DNA from: Porphyridium purpureum
Taxonomy: Eukaryota > Rhodophyta > Bangiophyceae > Porphyridiales > Porphyridiaceae
Length of the DNA: 64,000 bases
Assembly: GCA_008690995.1 (NCBI GenBank)
Contig: VRMN01000015.1
Span: 248,001 to 312,000 of the forward strand
Reading direction: 5' to 3'
Shown here piece after piece: positions 31,100-40,020 of the stretch. The translations under genes were made by a program, and so were the position numbers. Under the pieces are notes generated by a model. It did no database searches, was not told where the DNA came from, and worked only from the letters and a program-made list of their open reading frames with translations. Within the stretch, counting starts at the first letter, position 1, and the number at the start of each line of letters is the position of its first letter.

Positions 31100-31843
31100 T
31101 TAGAGTGCCATGGGAGCAAAGGACGGAATGTCGGTGAGCTGGTGGAAATGGTCCATGTATGCCTTGACCTTTGGCGGCCACACGGCGCCCTTGAGCAGCT
31201 CGAGAGAGCGCAGGCGGCTGAACAGAACCAGGTCGTCCATCGAGACGCCGCCCTCCGAGCAGTGCTGCTCGCAGAACACCAGCGCGTCCAGCTTGGCCAT
31301 CAGCGCGTTCATCTGCGGAAGCAGCTCGGCGCTCATCGCAAAGTTGGTGTCGTAGTCGCCCGGCTCTGGGATCGCGTGGTTGCGGATGTACGCCGCGCGC
31401 GCCTCGGCGAAGAAGAACTCGGGCAGCGGCACGCGCACGTAGCGCGGGCTGATCAGGCGCCGGTTCAGCTCCTTCGACTCCTTGATCCACGCGTCAATGT
31501 CCTGCCTCCCCGTGGCCGGCTTGATGAGGTTTGTCGGGCCGAACGCCGGGTCCTCGTCGATGCGCTTGATGATGTCGAGCGACTCGTTCATGAGCTCGTG
31601 GCCGGGCTGTCCTGGCCTGCCGATCTCGAGGATCGGGACGACCTTCTTGCCGACGAGCGCCGTGGGCGTGGCCACGTCGTCGTTTGCGAGAAACACGAGC
31701 TCGTGCTTGATATTCTTCAAGCCCAGCGCGGTCTGCACGCGCACGCAGAACGGGCAGTGCGCGTACAAGTACAGCCGCGGGAGCACGTCGGGCACCACGC
31801 GCGGCGGCTGCTCAAACAGCGCCGGCATCGTGGACGACGCCAT
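31100..31843 (-). CDS. grxB: GrxB-type glutaredoxin (bacterial glutaredoxin 2 family)
   Basis: 247 aa. Reduces disulfides or glutathione mixed disulfides using glutathione. E. coli Grx2 is the model: a glutaredoxin domain fused to an all-helical GST-like domain. The match runs along the full length. Active site LYAHCPFCVRV with Cys30 and Cys33, then LGLKNIKHELVFLANDDVATPTALVGKKVVPILE, the helical part with LISPRYVRVPLPEFF, and the end VWPPKVKAYMDHFHQLTDIP. About 20 extra residues precede the domain (MASSTMPALFEQPPRVVPD), possibly a short targeting leader. The ATG at 31,843 is the first in frame; upstream there is only a GTG. The family is mainly proteobacterial, so transfer from bacteria is likely but not shown. 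Base composition is high in GC but not unlike neighbours. Confidence 0.92.
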   Translation of the reverse strand: MASSTMPALFEQPPRVVPDVLPRLYLYAHCPFCVRVQTALGLKNIKHELVFLANDDVATPTALVGKKVVPILEIGRPGQPGHELMNESLDIIKRIDEDPAFGPTNLIKPATGRQDIDAWIKESKELNRRLISPRYVRVPLPEFFFAEARAAYIRNHAIPEPGDYDTNFAMSAELLPQMNALMAKLDALVFCEQHCSEGGVSMDDLVLFSRLRSLELLKGAVWPPKVKAYMDHFHQLTDIPSFAPMAL

Positions 31844-32853
31844 CCGCACGCGCGGCGCCGCCGATCGCGCCGCCGCCACTCACGCGCGCCGTAGCCGATC
31901 CGCGAGCCAAGCCCGTCCACGCGCGACACGGTCCTGCGCTTGCAGCTCCAACAAACGCAATACCCTCCATCGAACGGTCGCGTTCTCCACCCAGGCCACG
32001 CCATCCTCACCACGCACCCTCGCCTCCAACCACAAAGCACGTGCACCGCAGCCGCGCAGTACCCGCGGTACAGCTGCAATCAAGTGCGGCCTCCGCGCCT
32101 TCCGCATTGCAAACGCATCCCGCCGCCGCTGCGAGGCATCGCGATCTTCTGTTGCTTCCCTTCTCGTTGTTGTCGGTGTTGTGGCCTTTGTTGTCTGCAC
32201 ACGACTTCTGCTCCTATGGAGCGATTGTCCAACCACAACACAACCGACCGGCTACCTCGTATCCCACAACATGACAAAGTGACGACGCGTCTCCTCCGGT
32301 CCACCTGTCGCTGACTCGCGGGCGCGCGCGCGCGCGCGCGTCTCTGTATTGCTCACACCGGCACCACGCCCGCTTCCAGTGTCGCGGTCATCATGCCGCT
32401 CACCGCACAGCCACGCTCGCTCTCAACCGATACGTTATCGGTCCGCCCCACTTTATGCCGATATGGCGTCGGTTAGTGGGTGTACAGTGAGTAGAACAAC
32501 CGGATGATCTGCGCGACTGTACCGCGCGCCGGCTGCGTCCTGATTTTGCGTGCATGCGAGCGAGCCCGTTTGCCTGGCACACACACGCGCGCGTGCGCCG
32601 TTCATCATTGCGCGTGCGTGTTTTGATAGGAAAACACACGCGTGGCGGCAGTGGGTGAGAGAAAAACGAACTAAAAAGGGCGAAGGAAAAAGGACAAGAA
32701 GGCGAAAAGACGCGACAAAGGGGTGAAGGGCAAGGGGAAAGTGCGCGGTTTGGTTTGGTGTATTGCGGAAGGGGTGGAAGAACGGTGGAGGGGTGGGGGA
32801 GAGGGAAGGGTGGAAGGGTGGGTTGATGCAGGGGGTGGTTGTGGGGGTTTGCC
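31844..32853. promoter_or_regulatory. 1-kb divergent intergenic region between grxB and the TFIIS-SPOC gene
   Basis: Contains the promoters of both genes. A (GC)n run lies at 32,320-32,340. From about 32,640 to 32,853 the plus strand is strongly purine-rich (runs such as GGGGTGGGGGAGAGGGAAGG), probably the 5' leader of the TFIIS-SPOC gene. Open frames here are antisense or low-complexity and are not supported as genes. Confidence 0.5.
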
Positions 32854-35800
32854 ATGGCCACGCATGAGGGGGTGGAGAGCGCGTTGGTGTCGAGGGAGCA
32901 CCTGCGCCGGAGCGTGCCGCGGCGCTCCGTGTTGGAGATGCTGGGCGGCGACGCCGAGGACGAGGAGGATGGGGAGGACGAGGAGATGGAGGAGATGGAG
33001 CATGACCCGCTGGAGCTGGGGGACGAGCTCGTGCCCGCCGCGCACACGGGCGTGCATGTAGATGTGAATGGCGAGCAGCAGCATGTTGTCGATATGCATG
33101 CTGCGGCCGCCACGGACAGCGCGTCCGTGCCGGCATCCACAACACCGCGTAGTAGCTGCACGGACAACGTTGATTCTGCACCAGTCGCCGCGCCCGCGGC
33201 GCCCTTAAAGTCCTTGCCCTCTTTAATCTACGTGCGTTGGGACGGCGAGGAGTGGTGGGAGGCGCAGCCAAAGAGGAAAAAGACGCGCACAACCGAACGG
33301 GGCGTAGAGTATCAACTGGTTTACCAAGTGAACGACGTCACGACAAAGGAAGAAGCGTACTGGCGCGATGGTAAATTAGTTTCGCATGATAACGTCGATA
33401 TAATGTTTACGACCTCGCCGCCGCCGAACGTAAAGGTGGACAACCTCGGACACCTTGCCCGCGTTCACGCGGCGGCTCAAGCGGCATCCCAAGCGGCAGC
33501 CTCCGCGCAAGGGGCCACGTCGCCGCGCGCAGTCGACCTGAGCAGCGTCGAGCACGCGGACGCGGAGGACCAATCCACGCTCGCCTTTGCTGCAGTGCGC
33601 CCGGCGATGGCGCGCTCGTCATCCTCCAAAGAGCGCGCCAAGTCGAGCGACGGTGCCATTGGCGCTGCCGGTGCGGCGGCGGCGGTGGCAGTTTCGTCGT
33701 CACCAGCAGCGGTCAAGCGTAAGGATTCTGTAAGCAGCGCCAAGTCGAAGTCCCCGAAGGCGGCTACAAAGCACGCGGCGAGCCCAGTCGAGCGGCAGAA
33801 GATGGCGCTCGCAGAGGCAGCGGCTCTTGAACGGTATAAGAAGGAGCTGGACAACGCGAAGGAAGCGCAGCAGCAGCAGAAGGAGGATGCGAACCGTCCT
33901 CTTCGCGACAAGATGATCGGCCGGCTGCGGGATGTCCTAGAAAGCCCGACGATGGCGGAAGAAGCGTGCCTCGAGCTGGCGACGCAGATCGAGGCGCGGC
34001 TGTACGATAAGAGTGGAAAGGCCATTTCGGAAGACTATAAGGATGACGGGAGGAAGTTGGTGTTCAATCTCAACAAGGCTCGCAATCCGGAGCTCCGTGA
34101 CGCCGTGCTGGCCGGTGATGTACTGCCCGAGCAACTGGTTCAAATGTCGTCTGACGAGCTCGCAAGCAAGCAGTTGCGCGAGGAGCGAGAGCGCTACCGG
34201 AAGTCTGCGCTTCAACAAGTCGTTATTAAAGATCCGACTGCGGTAGGACTTGTGAAGGGTCGTGCCCAAGGCCAGATCGATGAAATGGCCCTGAAAGACT
34301 CGCAAGGAAGCGAGCTCCTTGAGGGCTCGGAAGGCGCCAATGATGAAGACGCCGGTGACGAGACGGTTGCAGGCATCGTCGGTAACTCGGCCGGTGGAAT
34401 GGCCACCACTGCTGCGGACGCTGGGACGCCGCCTTACACTCATCACGGCGCCGAGTATAGGCGCGATGACTCGAATAGTCCCTCACCCAGCGATCGCGAA
34501 CCGCACGCACAAATTTCGTCGCCGGCTGGAAAATCAGCAAGCGCGACTGGTGCCGGTTCTAGCCTTTTGAAAGAGGACAAAAGGGAAGCATTGGTCAACC
34601 ACTTGGCGAGCGCCGCGCCCGACCGGACACCTGTGCCCCCGAGCGCGGCCACTGGTCACGAGTTTGTTAAAATGGACAAGCCGCTTCCGAATGTGACGCC
34701 GAACCCTTCGTCTTCTAAAGTCCACATGCTGAAATCAATCCCGCTTCTTCCCGACGCGCCTGACGACAGTCAAGCAGATGGCGCCTTTGTACCGACGCTG
34801 TTAGGAGGCGGCGGGAGTGACGACGAGCGAGATGATGATGAAGACGATGATCATAATAGACATAAGAAAGAAGAAGCAACAAGAAAGAAAGGTTTGCACG
34901 CGCGTGATGAGCGAGGAACAAAGCGCCCGCTCAGCCATGAGGATGGCGTGGACGCAAGCGATTCGCTTTCGAAGCGGACCGCAAGTATCGGCAACGCCAA
35001 GCGGTCTGCGTGGTCGGGCGTCGTCGAGGTTCCAGAGCTGAACAATCTAAAACTTTCGGCCAACTTTTTTCACCTTCGTGGTCCAGAGTCGGCGGTTGAA
35101 GTGATTCCATCTAGCTTCATCGTGCTCGGGCGTATCCCGCTTAAGGATCTGTCTGCCTTTTTCACAAAGATGGAGCACTCCAGTTCTCGTGTGATGAGCG
35201 CTCTTTACGTAAACCCTAGTGGACCAGACGAACAAGCCAGGTACACAGAGCTGTGCAGTATGCTCAAAGAGAGACAGCGCGGGCTGATCTTTTTACGTGA
35301 GGATGGGTATGAAGCATACTTGATTCCTCCAGGTTCAGCGGCAGCTCGTGTTCATGAAAAGGGCGCCGAACGGATGCTGTGTATCCTGGTCATTCGGCGA
35401 GACTTCCTGGACGCCATGAATGCAAGCGCCGCTGCTGTGGCGCAAGCGACAGCACCTCGTGCCCCTCCAGCAGCGGTCGCGGGATCGGGCTCTATTCTCG
35501 AAACAGTGCGCGAGAAACGAGCTCGCATGCAGGCAGCGAATATCGGAGGAGAAGCGCAGCAACAGCAAAGCCGTACTGCGAATGTGAAACCAGGCACTTT
35601 AGCTGCACCGCCGCCACCCCCACCAGCTAGGGCGGAGGCACCGTTTGCGCTGCCATCTTACGCAGCACCGCCGCCTCCGCCCCCGGCGGCGTCAGTTCTC
35701 GCGTATGAAGGTCCAAACATGTTCAATTTCCCTTCTGCAGCTGCGGGCGTTCCGCAAGGCCCGGCACATATTCCCGCGCAGGTGCCCATGCCTTTTGTAT

Positions 35801-35988
35801 TTGACCCAGGCATGTACTCTGTCACCGCAGACGTTTCGCATCCGTCACACGGTCCGCCACAGAAGCCGCCTGCTGCGTCAGCAAGCTTGGAAGGGTACGA
35901 CCCGGCAGCTCTGTCGCACTTGTACTCTGCATATGCAGTGAGCGACCAGCACTCGAATGCAGCCTCCCGCAGAAGGCGGTACCACTGA
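32854..35988 (+). CDS. TFIIS central domain + SPOC domain transcription regulator (PHF3/DIDO/BYE1-like)
   Basis: 1,044 aa. Proteins with this pair of domains bind elongating RNA polymerase II; the TFIIS-like domain docks on the polymerase and SPOC reads phosphorylated CTD. Layout: acidic N-terminus (EDEEDGEDEEMEEMEHD); an unassigned domain at about 121-183 (LIYVRWDGEEWWEAQP...YWRDGKLVSHDNVDI); TFIIS central domain at about 348-445 (RDKMIGRLRDVLES, LVFNLNKARNPELRDAVLAG, QMSSDELAS); long disordered acidic middle; SPOC at about 738-856 (VLGRIPLKDLSAFF, ERQRGLIFLREDGYEAYLIP); Pro-rich tail with two PPPPPP runs. The ATG at 32,854 sits in an optimal GCCATGG context; the longer frame begins with TTG. 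No PHD finger is visible, unlike BYE1, DIDO and PHF3. Plant homologues of this type exist. Confidence 0.87.
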   Translation: MATHEGVESALVSREHLRRSVPRRSVLEMLGGDAEDEEDGEDEEMEEMEHDPLELGDELVPAAHTGVHVDVNGEQQHVVDMHAAAATDSASVPASTTPRSSCTDNVDSAPVAAPAAPLKSLPSLIYVRWDGEEWWEAQPKRKKTRTTERGVEYQLVYQVNDVTTKEEAYWRDGKLVSHDNVDIMFTTSPPPNVKVDNLGHLARVHAAAQAASQAAASAQGATSPRAVDLSSVEHADAEDQSTLAFAAVRPAMARSSSSKERAKSSDGAIGAAGAAAAVAVSSSPAAVKRKDSVSSAKSKSPKAATKHAASPVERQKMALAEAAALERYKKELDNAKEAQQQQKEDANRPLRDKMIGRLRDVLESPTMAEEACLELATQIEARLYDKSGKAISEDYKDDGRKLVFNLNKARNPELRDAVLAGDVLPEQLVQMSSDELASKQLREERERYRKSALQQVVIKDPTAVGLVKGRAQGQIDEMALKDSQGSELLEGSEGANDEDAGDETVAGIVGNSAGGMATTAADAGTPPYTHHGAEYRRDDSNSPSPSDREPHAQISSPAGKSASATGAGSSLLKEDKREALVNHLASAAPDRTPVPPSAATGHEFVKMDKPLPNVTPNPSSSKVHMLKSIPLLPDAPDDSQADGAFVPTLLGGGGSDDERDDDEDDDHNRHKKEEATRKKGLHARDERGTKRPLSHEDGVDASDSLSKRTASIGNAKRSAWSGVVEVPELNNLKLSANFFHLRGPESAVEVIPSSFIVLGRIPLKDLSAFFTKMEHSSSRVMSALYVNPSGPDEQARYTELCSMLKERQRGLIFLREDGYEAYLIPPGSAAARVHEKGAERMLCILVIRRDFLDAMNASAAAVAQATAPRAPPAAVAGSGSILETVREKRARMQAANIGGEAQQQQSRTANVKPGTLAAPPPPPPARAEAPFALPSYAAPPPPPPAASVLAYEGPNMFNFPSAAAGVPQGPAHIPAQVPMPFVFDPGMYSVTADVSHPSHGPPQKPPAASASLEGYDPAALSHLYSAYAVSDQHSNAASRRRRYH

Positions 35989-36616
35989 GTGAAAGTCGCG
36001 TTGGCGTTGGTGTCGTGGACGTCAGCGACACAAGATGAATCGAATCGAATGTATCTGATGCACCGGACCATCGTGGAAGGTCGTGTTCAGTGTATTGAAA
36101 CTGAGACGTAATCCTCTTGGACATCCAAACTGCGCAAACTTTTTCCCCTTCGCGCTCTTTTTCCAATATGTACAGAAAAGAAATGTGTGAGAGCGGACAG
36201 AAACTCTCCATTCCTTGTTTCTCTTTCTTGCTCCGCCAGGCGCGTTTGGAAACGGTCGGATCAATGCGGGACTCTGTAAGAAACGGCTGTCCCACGGCTA
36301 TCCACTTTAACCCAGGCGGGAAGACCAGGCGCCGCAGCGACATGACTGTCCTGAGCGCTCCATGAATTTTTGTTTCCAAAGATATCGCACGGAAACTTTT
36401 CTGCAGCAAAGGTAGTGTAATGACGAGTGGCGCCACTCGAGGGGCATGCTGTGATTGCCTCTCGGAGGAAGCGGCGGTGCCTGCGTCGACTTGCGAATTT
36501 TTCTTGACGAGTATGTGTTTGTTTCGGTATTGTCTTTTCGTTTCAGCTAGAAATGGATGACAATGCCTTTTTCTTTTTTTTTCTTTCTTTCATAAATAGT
36601 CGCCTCATTAAATTGA
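35989..36616. other. Intergenic between convergent genes
   Basis: About 630 bp holding the 3' ends of the TFIIS-SPOC gene and the LRR gene. A T-rich run (36,570-36,595) lies near the LRR stop. The open frame at 36,436-35,822 is antisense and has no similarity. Confidence 0.4.
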
Positions 36617-37867
36617 TCACATTTGCTGGCATCCGAACGGACGCATGCGTCTGGTATTTGTTTTGCGCGCGCGAGTAATGACAATCTCCCGCTTTGATTT
36701 TCGCAACTCTTCTTGCGAGTCGCGGTGATGTGATCTCGCATTCTCGTCCGCTATCTCCTGGCCAAAAACTGGGTCGAGCGCTTTTTGCACGTACGTGTGC
36801 GGCAAGTGCCCTTCCTGCTTGAGATTTCCGTACTCGTAGTCAAACTCATCCAGACGCAGATGGCGAAACGATACGGGCAGCGCGCACAGCTCGGGATTTC
36901 GTACCAAGCTCAATTTCTTCAGGTTTGTGAGCGTGCCAAAGTCGTCTGGCAGCCGAACCAACTGGTTCGAGTCCAGGTAAAGCTCAGCCAGGTTCGGAAA
37001 GCTGCTTGCAAACCAATCTGGAAGGGATTGCAGCGCATTGTGGCTCAGGTCGAGGCGCTTCAACTCGGAGCAGTTCCGCAGGCATCCTGGAAGTTCGGAT
37101 AACTTGTTCCAGCTCAGATTCAGCACAACCATCTTTGGAAAAGAGGCGGAATCTGGCATATCAAGCAGATTGCAGTGCGCGAGGGCGAGCCGCTCAAGCC
37201 TTCCGCAGCTACAGACCGCACTCGGAAGCTGCTCAAGCGGGTTTGCGACGACAGAGAGCTCGACAAGCGAGCTTGCTGGCAGGCCCGGGACGTGCCGTAA
37301 CTGATTGCGGTCCAGTACGAGCTTTTCGAGCGATTTGAGCTTCTCGAGCTCTTGTGGAATGTGCCGCAAAAAATTCCCACTTAAATCCAAGAATCGTAAC
37401 TCTGGCAACCGCTCAGCGAGATCGGCCGGCAAACTTTGGATCCGATTCTCTCGCAACGAAAGCACCCACAGTTCTCGAAATATGCTGCGGACGCCCAACT
37501 CGGCAGGTATTTGTTCGAAGCAGTTATTGTCGAGGATCAGTGCGGCAAGTGTGCTTGACGTGCCGAATAGCCGCACCACCGTGCCCGGCAAACTGCTCAG
37601 CTCATTCTCACTTAGGACGAGCTCTTCCACTTCGTCCGCGCCTGCCTCTGAAAGCTGTCGATAATCGCGGCGCTTGCGCTCGTCCTCCATAGCGATGAGC
37701 TTGGCGTCCACCTGCCTACAGGCGGCCTCACTTGCACCGTTTGTTCGCTTGGAACCTTCAGGTATCGACACGACTCTTGTGAGGTCGAGCACCACGACAT
37801 CCTCATTCGGTGTCTGCGGGCCTTCCGTCACTTCCAACGGCGCACTCTCCGCCCCGTGGCGCGCCAT
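36617..37867 (-). CDS. Leucine-rich repeat protein (SHOC2/PIRL-like)
   Basis: 416 aa, no signal peptide or membrane segment, so intracellular. About ten 23-residue LRRs run from roughly residue 75 to 330, with consensus L..L.LS.N.L..LP..(L): for example ELVLSENELSSLPG, LWVLSLRENRIQSLPADL, LDLSGNFLRHIPQEL, LDLSHNALQSLPDWF and LYLDSNQLVRLPDDF. This plant-like/Ras-group LRR class usually acts as a protein scaffold in signalling. The N-terminus is Glu/Asp-rich with DVVVLDLTRVVSIPE. The C-terminus after the repeats is basic (KSKREIVITRARKTNTRRMR). No kinase, NB-ARC or F-box domain is attached. The partner cannot be inferred. ATG at 37,867 confirmed. Confidence 0.88.
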   Translation of the reverse strand: MARHGAESAPLEVTEGPQTPNEDVVVLDLTRVVSIPEGSKRTNGASEAACRQVDAKLIAMEDERKRRDYRQLSEAGADEVEELVLSENELSSLPGTVVRLFGTSSTLAALILDNNCFEQIPAELGVRSIFRELWVLSLRENRIQSLPADLAERLPELRFLDLSGNFLRHIPQELEKLKSLEKLVLDRNQLRHVPGLPASSLVELSVVANPLEQLPSAVCSCGRLERLALAHCNLLDMPDSASFPKMVVLNLSWNKLSELPGCLRNCSELKRLDLSHNALQSLPDWFASSFPNLAELYLDSNQLVRLPDDFGTLTNLKKLSLVRNPELCALPVSFRHLRLDEFDYEYGNLKQEGHLPHTYVQKALDPVFGQEIADENARSHHRDSQEELRKSKREIVITRARKTNTRRMRPFGCQQM

Positions 37868-38847
37868 CTAGTGCTTGCCCGTTTGGCAGAACCGTCGCGC
37901 TGAAAACGACGGCTGCTGTTGGACAACGCGCCGCCACCCAATTTCGGACGGAATCGACAAACCGCGTGTGCGAGTGTGTCATGTACCGCGAGGTCACAAC
38001 GTGAGGCTGAGGGCCTCGTCAGGTAGGCTTTGCGGACCGCGGCCGACCTGCTGAAGCCTCCCGAGCTTCAGAGCGGGATATTCGCGTGTAGGTGTATACG
38101 TACTTTCTTGCTCTGTTCTATTTCGTCGATACGTTTCATGCGAGTTCGGGTGCACAAGCACAAACAATTCTCGAGAAGCTGCGCAACAAGGCGCCACTGA
38201 GCAAGCGGACTGAGGCGGTTAACAAGCCGACGAGTCGGCGTTCTTCTCCATGTCGTTCAAGTTTATTTTCAGTTTTTAATGAAGGTAAAAACATCCAGAC
38301 TTGTGCTTCCGCTTCGCTTGCTGAAGACCGCCTGAGACTGTCAAACCTGGGCTCCATGCGTTGCTGGCGTCCGTCTTTCGGTTGATTCACAAGCGTCGTT
38401 AAACCAGCATGGTGTGAGTCTTAGGTGGACTTGCCGAGACTTCGCATGACGATTCCAACCACAACCAGACTCATCAAATTTCGGCGCGTGAAAGGCACAC
38501 AAAAGGTCCTTTCACGCTCGCGCCCGGACGCGACCACCAGGTCCAGACCCCCGTCGTCTCCATCGGCGATGCGTGCTCTCTACGTGCTACGTCGAGTCAA
38601 CGGACTTGTGGATACACGAGACAGACGCGAGAAAGCGGAAAAGACAAAGGTCTTGCGATTCAAGTGTCCTTCGCAGACACAGCCAGTTACACAGCCACAG
38701 GCGTCAGAGGCTGCTGTCGTCAATTTGTTGGCTCGACTTCCCAGCGATCAAACGGAAACTCGATCAGCGCCAGAATGAGCATGGCCCGAGTTTGCAGCAC
38801 TGTCAGAAGCACTCACTGAACAGATGACGAAAAACATGCGCTGTTTG
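37868..38847. other. Intergenic, no recognisable gene
   Basis: About 980 bp between the LRR gene start and the end of the F-box-like gene. Short open frames on both strands are Arg/Ser-rich and look random. It should contain the LRR promoter at its left end. Confidence 0.4.
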
Positions 38848-40020
38848 CTAGTCCGGAGGGGGAATGCGATGACCAAATACGAGCAGAGGAAAGTGCAAGG
38901 ACGCAAATCCACCTGCGCCTCCGTCCGCGAGATCTTCAAACTCCTCTATGCTGCGCACTGCTTGGTCGCACTGAGGGGAAGAATCTAGCTTTGTAACATT
39001 GTTCTCGGTGATCCTGGCCCCCTTGACGCGGGACCGGAGCCGGTCGACACAGCACACACTGCAATTTCTCAGATTAATAGTGTGGAGAGGCATGTGGCCA
39101 AGGCTCATGGCGCAGAACACCGCGGATGCGGCGGTGGCCTTGTCATCGCCGCCCATGGAGATTTCCTGCACGTCACGTACGGAGCGCAAAATGACGCGCA
39201 GGTCGCTGCGGTCGATCGCGCGCTCATCCGCACCAGCCCGCCAGATGCTGTGGTCATCGTGGTCCACCGAGGCGGTCTTCATGTTGGAGAGACACAGCCG
39301 CTTGACGCCGTCACGCTGGAGGCAAAACGTACGATGTCGCTCGAGCTCGTACAGGAAGTAAAAGTCGCGCCGAGTGGGCTGATCAAAGCATATCCCATCT
39401 GCCATGGCGAAGGAGTGCATAATCTGCGGGTCACAGTCGCATAAGTGCGGATGCGAGCCGTAGCTCGCCTCAAGGCGTATCATGTGGCACGACCGCCGCA
39501 GCAGCTCGCAATGCTGGAACTGACGCACGAAGCTCGGGATCTGAAAAAGCGGCACATTCAAGTGGATACTCATCGAGCGGAATGCGCTCCACGCGTTCTT
39601 GCACGTGCGCGCTAGACTGACCATCGAGCGCCACGTGGTATAGTTGAGCCGCATCGTGTGCGAGGCGACCACCATACACATGTCCCTTGGCTTTGGTGCG
39701 CCCTGGTCATCCTTGCAGGTGGCCAAAGTCTCTTCGGTCATGCCAAAGCCGCGCTTGAACACCTGCAGAATCACTGCCTCGGGCAGCAGGTCGAGCCTGA
39801 AAATCCGGTTCAGAAGGCGCTGCGACCTTCGCCTGGACGTGGACTGTGGCTGACTGGTGTGCACCTGCACCTGGAGCTCTTTGCCGTCTGCCCGCTCGGA
39901 TGCCTTGCGCTTGACGCCGCTCGCCGTTGAAGACGCTTCTGCCACGCCCAGACAACCCGCGGCATCGGCGGGCAGATGCTTGCCAGCACCGTGCACCGCC
40001 GACCTTCTCTGTCGCGGCAT
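38848..40020 (-). CDS. Hypothetical protein with an F-box-like segment
   Basis: 390 aa. The first ATG is at 40,020 (MPRQRRSAVHGAGK); the frame extends upstream only to a GTG. After a basic Ser/Gln-rich N-terminus (residues 1-70), residues about 74-125 read RIFRLDLLPEAVILQVFKR...WRSMVSLARTCKNAWSAFRS. This has the LP..(I/V)...F and L...CK.W pattern of an F-box, with an insertion of about 30 residues between the halves. F-box proteins recruit substrates to SCF ubiquitin ligases. The rest has several Cys/His (HLCDCDPQIMHS, LRNCSVCCVDRL) and an LRR-like TINLRNCSV, fitting a substrate-binding half, but no repeat is clear. Confidence is high that it is a gene, modest for F-box. Confidence 0.7.
   Translation of the reverse strand: MPRQRRSAVHGAGKHLPADAAGCLGVAEASSTASGVKRKASERADGKELQVQVHTSQPQSTSRRRSQRLLNRIFRLDLLPEAVILQVFKRGFGMTEETLATCKDDQGAPKPRDMCMVVASHTMRLNYTTWRSMVSLARTCKNAWSAFRSMSIHLNVPLFQIPSFVRQFQHCELLRRSCHMIRLEASYGSHPHLCDCDPQIMHSFAMADGICFDQPTRRDFYFLYELERHRTFCLQRDGVKRLCLSNMKTASVDHDDHSIWRAGADERAIDRSDLRVILRSVRDVQEISMGGDDKATAASAVFCAMSLGHMPLHTINLRNCSVCCVDRLRSRVKGARITENNVTKLDSSPQCDQAVRSIEEFEDLADGGAGGFASLHFPLLVFGHRIPPPD

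Noticed and set aside
31142-31894. 250-aa plus-strand frame
   Set aside because: Exact antisense of the grxB coding region; a product of high GC.
35822-36436. 204-aa minus-strand frame overlapping the end of the TFIIS-SPOC gene
   Set aside because: Half is antisense to a well-supported CDS, and the rest has no motif.
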